A stretch of DNA of 64,000 nucleotides, taken from positions 282,870-346,869 of the forward strand of contig JAZKGQ010000002.1 of assembly GCA_040385825.1 (NCBI GenBank), in the 5' to 3' direction. Source of the stretch: JANNNF01 sp040385825. GTDB lineage: Bacteria > Pseudomonadota > Alphaproteobacteria > Rhodobacterales > Rhodobacteraceae. The position numbers and the translations under genes were made by a program. Positions 51,268 to 58,078 of the stretch are shown here, piece by piece (the stretch's first letter is position 1; the number at the start of each line of letters is the position of its first letter). A model generated the notes under the pieces. It was not told the origin of the DNA. It worked only from the letters and a program-made list of their open reading frames with translations, and made no database searches.

Positions 51268-53115
51268 TCAGGCCGCCGCTTCCAGCTTTTCCTGTGCGGC
51301 CAGCCACATCGCCTCGGCCTTGTCCAGCGCGCCCATGACTTCGGCGTATTTCTGGTTCCAGGTGGCAAGCTCGCCCTTGCGGGCGTCCTCGTACAGGTCG
51401 GGGTCGGCGAGTTTCTTGGCCAGCCGGTCGCGCATCTCGTTCAGCTTGGCCAGCCGGTCCTCGCATTTGCGCACCTCGGCGCGCATCGACAGCACATCTT
51501 CGCGGCTGAATTTCTTTATCTTTTCAACCGGTTTCGCCGCGATCTTCACATCCTCGTCACCCGCCAGCAACTGGCGCCGGTAGGCCTCCAGATCGTCCGT
51601 GTAGGGGGTAACAGCGCCGCCCTTGACCAGCCACAACCGGTCGGCCACCAGACCCAGCAGGTGCATGTCGTGGGAAACCAGAATGACCGCGCCCGAATAG
51701 GTGGTCAGCGCCTCGACCAAGGCCTCGCGGCTTTCCATATCCAAGTGGTTGGTGGGTTCATCCAGGATCAGCAGATGCGGCGCGTCGATGGTGGCCAGCA
51801 GCAGCGACAGCCGCGCCTTCTGCCCGCCCGACAGGCGGCCCACGGCGGTTTCGGCCTGATCGGCCATCAGGCCAAAGCCCGCCAGCCTTGCGCGCAAGCG
51901 TGGCTGCCCCTCGGCGGGGCGCAGGCGCATGACGTGCTGCAAGGGCGTCTCCTCGATGTGCAGCTCGTCCACCTGATGCTGCGCGAAATAGCCGATGCGC
52001 AGTTTCGACGATTTGGTGAACTTGCCTTCCGAGGTTTGCAGCTTGCCCGCCAGCAGCTTGGACAAGGTGGATTTGCCCTCGCCGTTGCGGCCCAGCAGGG
52101 CGATGCGGTTGTCCTGATCGATGCGCAGCGACAGCCGCCGCAGGATCGGCGGGCCGCCGTAGCCCACAGCCCCGCCGTCAATGTTGATGATCGGGGGCGA
52201 CAGTTCCTCGGGTTCCGGGAAGGTGAAGACCACCTTCTTCGCATCCTCCGGGGCGGTGATGGTTTCCATCTTTTCCAGCATTTTCACGCGGGACTGGGCT
52301 TGCACGGCTTTCGAGGCCTTGGCCTTGAACCGGTCCACGAAACTTTGCAGATGGGCGCGGCGCAGTTCCTGTTTCTTGGCCTCTGCTTGCAGCACGGCGC
52401 GACGCTCGGCCACCTGCCGCGCGAACTGGTCATAGGGGCCGGACCAATAGGTCAGCTTCTTGTTGTCCAGATGCAGGATGCCGGTCACGGCGCGGTTCAA
52501 CAGGCCCCGGTCATGGCTGATGATCAGCACGGTATGGGGGTATTTCTGCAGATAGCTTTCCAGCCACAGCGCGCCTTCAAGATCAAGATAGTTGGTCGGT
52601 TCGTCCAGCAGCAGGTAGTCGGGCTGCGCAAACAGCACGCCGGCCAGTGCCACGCGCATCCGCCAGCCGCCGGAAAAATCCGAACAGGGGCGCTGTTGCG
52701 CCTCGGCATCGAAGCCCAGACCTTTCAGGATGGCGGACGCCCGGCCTTCGGCAGACCAGGCGTCGATGTCGGCCAGCCGGGCCTGCACTTCGGCAATCCG
52801 GTGCGGGTCGGTGGCGGTGTCGGCCTCGGCCATCAGGGCGGCGCGTTCGGTATCGGCCTGCAACACCGTTTCCAGCAGGCTGGTGGCGGACGAGGGCACC
52901 TCTTGCGCCACGCCGCCGATCCTGGCGCGCGACGGGATGGAAATATCGCCCCCCTCCAGCGCCAACTCGCGGCGGATCAGGCGGAACAGGGTGGTCTTGC
53001 CCGCCCCGTTGCGCCCGACAAGGCCGACCTTGTGGCCGGTGGGAATCGTGGCCGACGCCCCTTCAAACAGGGGGCGGCCTTCGACGGAATAGGTGATGTC
53101 TTCGATTTTCAGCAT
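51268..53115 (-). CDS. ABC-F family ATPase (Uup/YheS-like)
   Basis: This 615-residue cytoplasmic protein has two ABC domains and no membrane segment. It has Walker A GRNGAGKTT and GRNGEGKST, signatures FSGGWRMRVALA and LSGGQKARLSLLL, Walker B LLLDEPTNYLD and LILDEPTNHLD. The inter-domain linker (about 245-285, KKQELRRAHLQSFVDRFKAK) is the ABC-F P-site tRNA-interaction motif region, and a C-terminal coiled coil follows (about 540-615). Such proteins act on ribosomes. Repeat copy F lies just upstream. Confidence 0.92.
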   Translation of the reverse strand: MLKIEDITYSVEGRPLFEGASATIPTGHKVGLVGRNGAGKTTLFRLIRRELALEGGDISIPSRARIGGVAQEVPSSATSLLETVLQADTERAALMAEADTATDPHRIAEVQARLADIDAWSAEGRASAILKGLGFDAEAQQRPCSDFSGGWRMRVALAGVLFAQPDYLLLDEPTNYLDLEGALWLESYLQKYPHTVLIISHDRGLLNRAVTGILHLDNKKLTYWSGPYDQFARQVAERRAVLQAEAKKQELRRAHLQSFVDRFKAKASKAVQAQSRVKMLEKMETITAPEDAKKVVFTFPEPEELSPPIINIDGGAVGYGGPPILRRLSLRIDQDNRIALLGRNGEGKSTLSKLLAGKLQTSEGKFTKSSKLRIGYFAQHQVDELHIEETPLQHVMRLRPAEGQPRLRARLAGFGLMADQAETAVGRLSGGQKARLSLLLATIDAPHLLILDEPTNHLDMESREALVEALTTYSGAVILVSHDMHLLGLVADRLWLVKGGAVTPYTDDLEAYRRQLLAGDEDVKIAAKPVEKIKKFSREDVLSMRAEVRKCEDRLAKLNEMRDRLAKKLADPDLYEDARKGELATWNQKYAEVMGALDKAEAMWLAAQEKLEAAA

Positions 53116-53170
53116 GCGCCAGCCCTTGCCCTAACTGGGGCAGAAGGTCAATTCACCAAAGACCTGCGGC

Positions 53171-53217
53171 TTTCACATTGGCACAAATATCCCGGGGGTG
53201 CGGGGGCTGGCCCCCGC
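53171..53217 (-). repeat. Dispersed intergenic element, copy F
   Basis: On the minus strand the hairpin GCGGGGGC/GCCCCCGC (53200-53217) is followed by ACCCCCGGGATATTTGTGCC and AATGTGAAA. It reads toward the ABC-F gene, 56 bp upstream of its start codon. Confidence 0.6.
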
Positions 53218-53270
53218 TGCCTGCCGCCTGGTGCGGGGGCTGGCCCCCGCTGCTTGCCGCCTGGTGCGGG
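53198..53270. repeat. 33-bp tandem repeat, 2.2 copies
   Basis: The 33-bp unit starting GTGCGGGGGCTGGCCCCCGC occupies 53198-53230 and 53231-53263 with one difference, then seven bases of a third unit. Each unit holds the hairpin of copy F, so the hairpin part of that element has been duplicated. Confidence 0.75.
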
Positions 53271-53377
53271 CGGCGATCATATCCGCCCACACAGCCGCTT
53301 TTCAATGTGCAGCGCCCGTGCTACCCCGCCGCCATCCTTTCCGCGCATCCTTGCGCCCCATATGACGGAGAGCCATC

Positions 53378-53800
53378 ATGGCCGTTGAACGCACCCTTTC
53401 GATCATCAAACCCGATGCCACCAAGCGCAACCTGACCGGCAAGATCAATGCCAAGTTCGAGGAAGCCGGTCTGCGCATCGTCGCGCAAAAGCGCATCCAC
53501 CTGTCGATGGCACAGGCCGGCGCGTTCTACGCCGAACATTCCGAGCGCGGCTTTTATGCCGAGCTGTGCGAGTTCATGGCCTCCGAGCCGGTCGTGGTGC
53601 AGGTTCTGGAAGGCGAAGGCGCCATCCTGAAGAACCGCGAAGTGATGGGCGCGACCAACCCGGCCAACGCGGCCGAAGGCACCATCCGCAAGGAATTCGC
53701 CCTGTCGGTCGGCGAGAACTCGGTGCATGGGTCGGACAGCGAGGCATCCGCCGCGCGCGAGATTTCGTTCTACTTCTCGGGTCTTGAACTGGTCGGCTGA
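53378..53800 (+). CDS. ndk: Nucleoside diphosphate kinase
   Basis: This 140-residue enzyme equalises nucleotide triphosphate pools. ERTLSIIKPDATKRNL is at residues 4-19, and the phospho-histidine is His117 in GENSVHGSDS. Length and motifs are standard. It is a single-gene unit, closed by a near-perfect terminator. Confidence 0.96.
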   Translation: MAVERTLSIIKPDATKRNLTGKINAKFEEAGLRIVAQKRIHLSMAQAGAFYAEHSERGFYAELCEFMASEPVVVQVLEGEGAILKNREVMGATNPANAAEGTIRKEFALSVGENSVHGSDSEASAAREISFYFSGLELVG

Positions 53801-53820
53801 TCCCGGCCACGTCGTGACCG

Positions 53821-53853
53821 CAAAAGGCCCGCACCAATGGTGCGGGCCTTTTG
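53821..53853. terminator. Strong intrinsic terminator after ndk, bidirectional
   Basis: CAAAAGGCCCGCACC and GGTGCGGGCCTTTTG form a perfect 15-bp stem with a 3-nt loop, with A- and T-tracts on both sides. It ends ndk and can also serve the convergent RTX gene. Confidence 0.9.
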
Positions 53854-53880
53854 TATTGCCAGGCTGTTCGTTCTGCCGCC

Positions 53881-56805
53881 CTATGCGATGATGAAGAAAT
53901 CGGCGGCGGTCAGCGAGGTGAACGGCGTGACGGTGCCGAACAGGATCTTTGCCGCACCGCCAAGACCGTCGGCATCGTAATACAAGCGCCCATTGGTCTG
54001 GTTGTAGATGATCCTGTCGAACGCATCTGCCGCGTTGGTGGTTGTGGTGAAGGCGTTGGCGTTCAACTGCCCAAGCGCGATCTGCGAAAAGATGGTCCGG
54101 TCAAGGGTGAGCAGGTCCACCGTGGCCGCGAAGTCGCTGATCGAGTCGACATTGGTGGCCGCATTCAGCGCGGTGTTGAACACGAATGTATCGCTGCCGC
54201 CGTTGCCCGTCAGCGTATCATTGCCCAGCAGACCGCGCAGGGTGTTGTCGCCGGAATTGCCGACAAGGATATTGTCGGCGGCATTGCCATTGCCCGCAAT
54301 GGCGCGGCTGCCCAGCAACAGCAGGTTTTCAAGATTGCTGCCAAGCGTGTGGGTCAGCAGGGACCGGACCTGATCGACCGAGCCGGTCAGCGCGGTTTCG
54401 ATCACCACATCGCCCGAGTCGCGGATGAAATAGGTGTCATTGCCGTCGCCGCCCTCCATCAGGTCGTCACCCGTGCCGCCGTCAAGCTGGTTATTGCCCG
54501 AATTGCCGCGCAGGGTATCGTTGCCGGTGCTGCCGAAACCGTTGATGTTGCCAGAGCCGGTCAGGTTCAGCACCTCGATGTCCTGCCCGTTGAAGCGGAA
54601 GGTGACCGAGGCATTCACCGTATCGACATCGCCCGAGATCGTGGATTCGATCACCCGATCCCCGCCGGAGTCGACGATATAGCTGTCGCTGCCGGTGCCG
54701 CCCGCCATCGAATCGGCGTTGGCGCCGCCGTCAAGGCTGTCGTTGCCGCTGCCGCCGTTCAGGGTGTCATTCGCGGTTCCGCCGGTCAGGCTGTCATCAC
54801 CGTTGCCGCCGGACAGCAGGTCGGCATTGTTGCCACCGTCCAGCGTGTCGCCGTTTTCGCCGCCGTTCAGCGTATCTGTGCCGGTCCCGCCGGTCAGGTT
54901 GTCTTCGCCATCGCCGCCTTCAAGGCTGTCATTGCCGCTGCCGCCGAACAGTGTGTCGGTGCCGATGTCGCCCTGAAGCGTATCGGCCCCACCATTACCA
55001 AACAGGATGTCGTTGTCCTCCTCCCCCTGCACAAGGTCCGCGCCGGACCCAGCGACCAGCGTGTCATTGCCGAAAAAGCCGATCAGCGTGTCATCGCCGG
55101 TCTGTCCGTTCAGATGGTCGTCGCCGCTGCCGCCAGCGACAAAGTCATCACCGGAACCGCCGACGATCACGTCGTTGCCGTCGCCGCCGAACAGATCATC
55201 CGCGCCGTCGCCGCCGTCGATCAGGTCCTCTCCCTCTTCTCCAACGACGAAGTCATCCGAGCCGCCCGCCGAAATGTCGTCATCGCCCGAGAAGCCCCGG
55301 ATCGAGTCGCCCCAGCCGTTGCCGGTCAGGATGTCATCAACGTCGACGCCCCCCAGAATCTCTTGCAGGCGGTCGCCCTCGGTCAGATCGAAGTTGTCCA
55401 GCCCCGCCACCTCGGCCGCCGACAGGCCTGCCAGCGCCTCGGGGCCGGGGCTGTTCAGGCGGGTCAGGTCGGTCAGGGCGGCAAGCCCGGTGTCGTTGAC
55501 GGCGAAGAAGAACAGGTAAGACAGCGATTGCCCCCCCCCGAGCAGCACCTGATTGGGCATGCCTGTGATCAGGGTCTGACCATCAAGCACGAATGTATCG
55601 TCCGCCCTCGATGTGCCGAAGACATAGGTCAGCGCGGGTTGCGTGCCGCCCGAGCCGCTTTCGCTGTCGTCCAGAATGGCACCGGAGGGGATGCCGAAGT
55701 CCGGCGAGGGCGTTGTCAGCACCACCTGCGTACCCGTCGGGCCGACAGCGTTTGCGCTCAGCGGATCAAAGACAAGCGCTTCGGTGGGCGAGTCATTGGT
55801 GATGGTGACCACAAGGCGGATCACGCCTTGCTCGGGCAGGGCGGTGTAGGTGTTGGTGACGGAGACCACCTGCAACCCGAGGCTGCCTTGGGTGACCACG
55901 GTCACCTCGCCATTGGCCGGATCTTCGGTCACGCTGACAGGAACGTCGAAAAGCTGCGTGAACTCGGGGATAGAGAAGCTTTGCAAGGTGTCGCTGTCCA
56001 GCGTGGACAGCCGCCCCAGAGTGTCGATGCCCCAGCGGTTGCCCTCTGAATCGACCAGAGTGGCCACTGGCAAGCCGTTGGCGGCACCGGCGTAGTTCAC
56101 GACCGACAGCCGTTCGGCGTCGCTGAGGCCTGCAAGAAGGCCGGGGTTGAACGTGAAGATATTGGGGTTGTTGAGGATGGCCAGATCGCCGTTGGCCTCC
56201 ACCGCCGCCGAGCTTTGCGCGGCGAATTGCAGCAGGCTTTGCGTCTCGCCGGGGGCGAGCGTCAGGGTATAGGTGGTGGAAAGGGTTGCTTCGGCGATCA
56301 GCCCGATGCTGGTGGGCAAGAACGTGCCGTCGCCATAGGCGAACATCACGGCGGGGTCCGCCCCCGATGTGTTTGCGTCGTCGGTCACAAAGCCGGTGTC
56401 GTCAATCGTCAGGCCAAGGTTGCCGTCAGAGGTGGCGGTGATCTGCAATTCGTCGTCGGCACCGCTGTCGGTGACGATTTCGACCGTGATCGTGATGGCC
56501 TCATCCGTGGTGTTGGTGAAGCTGTCCAGGAACCGTGCAAAACCGGCGGGCGCAATCGTGGCGTCGCTGACCAGGATCGACCGGCTGACGGCGATGCCGT
56601 CCACCAGTTGCGGCACCATGTTGGCCTCGCGCCCGTTTTCGTCGACCGAGAAGTTGGCGCCGACTCGCGTGCCGTTCACGATCAACTGCAAGCCGCCATC
56701 GAAAGCGTCGCTGGTGCCGTTGAAGATCGAAAGGTCACCAGAGCCGCCCGAGAAGATGTCCCAGAGGAAACCTTCGCTGTCGGTCAGATCAACGGAACTG
56801 GGCAT
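53881..56805 (-). CDS. Large RTX calcium-binding exoprotein
   Basis: This 974-residue acidic protein has no signal peptide, as for type I secretion. Residues 1-480 form a domain I do not recognise, beginning SVDLTDSEGFLWDIFSGGSG. About 487-880 are RTX nonapeptides, interrupted by segments such as SVTFRFNGQDIEVLNLTGSG and HTLGSNLENLLLLG, the strand-like inserts seen in serralysin-type RTX proteins. The C-terminal 110 residues (FVFNTALNAATNVDSISDFA to the end FFIIA) form the usual type I secretion end. GGAGCC precedes the ATG at 56805. No enzyme domain is visible. Confidence 0.88.
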   Translation of the reverse strand: MPSSVDLTDSEGFLWDIFSGGSGDLSIFNGTSDAFDGGLQLIVNGTRVGANFSVDENGREANMVPQLVDGIAVSRSILVSDATIAPAGFARFLDSFTNTTDEAITITVEIVTDSGADDELQITATSDGNLGLTIDDTGFVTDDANTSGADPAVMFAYGDGTFLPTSIGLIAEATLSTTYTLTLAPGETQSLLQFAAQSSAAVEANGDLAILNNPNIFTFNPGLLAGLSDAERLSVVNYAGAANGLPVATLVDSEGNRWGIDTLGRLSTLDSDTLQSFSIPEFTQLFDVPVSVTEDPANGEVTVVTQGSLGLQVVSVTNTYTALPEQGVIRLVVTITNDSPTEALVFDPLSANAVGPTGTQVVLTTPSPDFGIPSGAILDDSESGSGGTQPALTYVFGTSRADDTFVLDGQTLITGMPNQVLLGGGQSLSYLFFFAVNDTGLAALTDLTRLNSPGPEALAGLSAAEVAGLDNFDLTEGDRLQEILGGVDVDDILTGNGWGDSIRGFSGDDDISAGGSDDFVVGEEGEDLIDGGDGADDLFGGDGNDVIVGGSGDDFVAGGSGDDHLNGQTGDDTLIGFFGNDTLVAGSGADLVQGEEDNDILFGNGGADTLQGDIGTDTLFGGSGNDSLEGGDGEDNLTGGTGTDTLNGGENGDTLDGGNNADLLSGGNGDDSLTGGTANDTLNGGSGNDSLDGGANADSMAGGTGSDSYIVDSGGDRVIESTISGDVDTVNASVTFRFNGQDIEVLNLTGSGNINGFGSTGNDTLRGNSGNNQLDGGTGDDLMEGGDGNDTYFIRDSGDVVIETALTGSVDQVRSLLTHTLGSNLENLLLLGSRAIAGNGNAADNILVGNSGDNTLRGLLGNDTLTGNGGSDTFVFNTALNAATNVDSISDFAATVDLLTLDRTIFSQIALGQLNANAFTTTTNAADAFDRIIYNQTNGRLYYDADGLGGAAKILFGTVTPFTSLTAADFFIIA

Positions 56806-56935
56806 GGCTGGCTCCAAATCAAGAAGGGGGAAAGTGTTGGCACAATGACGTGGCGGAAGGTGATTCGCTGTTCCCAAGGGTACTAGGCCTGCGTCCTGTC
56901 ACGAGGGGGATTTTGGGTCAGTGCGGCAGTTGCAA

Positions 56936-57268
56936 CTATGGGTTGCGGTCGATCACCCCAAGGATGTTCAGCGCCTTTTCCAGATCGGACAGCGGGGCCG
57001 CGGTCATGCCTGCGCGCAAGCCATCGAACCGCACCCGCAGGGCCTTTTTCTCGTCGCCCTGACAATCGTTCCAGGGGCGGCCCTGCAAGGCCATGACCAG
57101 AACGTAATAGCCGATGAAATGCGGCGGGGTGCCTGTGGCCAGCAGGCGGCGATAGGCTTCGTCCGGGCCAAGGTTGCGCAACTCGGTCGCCGTGTGGATG
57201 CCCGCGCGGGCAAAGGCGGCCTCGGTCGCGGGGCCGATGTTGCGGATCGAGGAAACCGGGTCTGACAT
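56936..57268 (-). CDS. TfoX/Sxy C-terminal domain protein
   Basis: This 110-residue protein consists only of the TfoX C-terminal (helix-hairpin-helix-like) domain. RNIGPATEAAFARAGIHTATELRNLGPDEAYRRLL lies near the start, and the rest (PPHFIGYYVLVMALQGRPWND) matches the family. The N-terminal Sxy domain that activates competence genes is missing, so the role is unknown. A hairpin lies 36 bp upstream. Confidence 0.82.
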   Translation of the reverse strand: MSDPVSSIRNIGPATEAAFARAGIHTATELRNLGPDEAYRRLLATGTPPHFIGYYVLVMALQGRPWNDCQGDEKKALRVRFDGLRAGMTAAPLSDLEKALNILGVIDRNP

Positions 57269-57303
57269 GCGGGCTGGACCAGAAACGAGACGGGGAAATG
57301 GAA

Positions 57304-57329
57304 CGGGGCCAGCCTGACGGCTGGCCCCG
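57304..57329. terminator. Hairpin between the 48-codon frame and the TfoX-C gene
   Basis: CGGGGCCAGCC and GGCTGGCCCCG are perfect 11-bp arms around a 4-nt loop. A weak T-containing stretch (GTTCCATTT) follows on the minus strand. Confidence 0.5.
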
Positions 57330-57361
57330 GTTCTTGCAAGGGGGGGGTCGAGGCCCCGGCC

Positions 57362-57508
57362 CTAGATGGAAGCCCAGTCGCGGAAGATCGGCGTCGGGCT
57401 GCCTTGCTGCGGTGCAGGGGTGCCGCCCTGCTGGGTCGGCTGCTGCGCCGGGGTATTGGTGCCACCCTGCTGCGAGGGGGTCGGGGACTTGGCCAATTGC
57501 TGCTCCAT
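57362..57508 (-). CDS. Possible small Q/P/G-rich protein (48 residues)
   Basis: The frame encodes 48 residues with a repeated pattern: TPSQQGGTNTPAQQ, TQQGGTPAPQQGSPTP, then a non-repetitive end, IFRDWASI. The frame is open for 23 codons upstream of the ATG without another ATG or GTG, so a longer form would need an unusual start. No ribosome-binding site is clear. A hairpin follows the stop. I cannot match it to a family; a small low-complexity protein or a chance frame are both possible. Confidence 0.4.
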   Translation of the reverse strand: MEQQLAKSPTPSQQGGTNTPAQQPTQQGGTPAPQQGSPTPIFRDWASI

Positions 57509-58078
57509 CGGTTGGCTCTGGTTCGTATCGTCATCATGGCACGGGATTCGGCCCTGAAAGGACGAATTCGTGACCTATTTGCGACGACCTATGCTGGCTG
57601 TGCGGCAAGGGCAACACCCGGTCAATCACAGTCCGGCGATTTTTCGCCGACAGTTATCCACAGGGCAGGGGGCGCAGATCGCAGCCTCTGGCGATCCTTG
57701 CCGGGCAGCCTTGCCGCCCGATTCTGGCCCGGCGTTTTCGCTGCGGCGCGGCGTCACCCCCGCCATCCGCCCCCGATCGGCAGCGCAGCGGCGCGGTTGT
57801 CGTCTGCCTTTGCTTTGTGCAGCCCTGACCGGGCGCAAACAGATGCGGCTAAGTCGTTTTTTGCCAAAGGGTTGCCACCGCCGAATGGGCCAAAGCGGTT
57901 TGGGTCCGGCAACCTGTTTGCCATAAAGACAAAATTTCTTTGGACAGCGCCTCTGTTTGCGGTAACAGTTAAAGCGGTTTGAGGGTGCAGACGAAATGGT
58001 TGCCGGTCCACAAACCCGAAGGATCGCTTGACCGCAGAAATGTGGCTCGTAGGCTTTCGCTGTAGAAATGACCCTAAG
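57509..58078. promoter_or_regulatory. 570-bp gene-free region upstream of glgP
   Basis: It contains the perfect DnaA-box consensus TTATCCACA at 57654-57662. Direct repeats AAAGCGGTTTG (57892, 57971) and CTGTTTGC (57914, 57953) flank a less GC-rich stretch, AAAGACAAAATTTCTTTGG. These may belong to the glycogen operon promoter. Overlapping open frames here look like chance. Confidence 0.45.

Noticed and set aside
57654..57662. Replication origin suggested by the DnaA box
   Set aside because: Only one box was found, with no AT-rich unwinding region or origin-linked genes such as dnaA, parAB or hemE nearby.
57404..57982. 192-codon plus-strand frame (and an overlapping 118-codon one) upstream of glgP
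   Set aside because: No ribosome-binding site, no recognisable domain, Arg/Ala-rich shadow composition, and it would run through the probable promoter.
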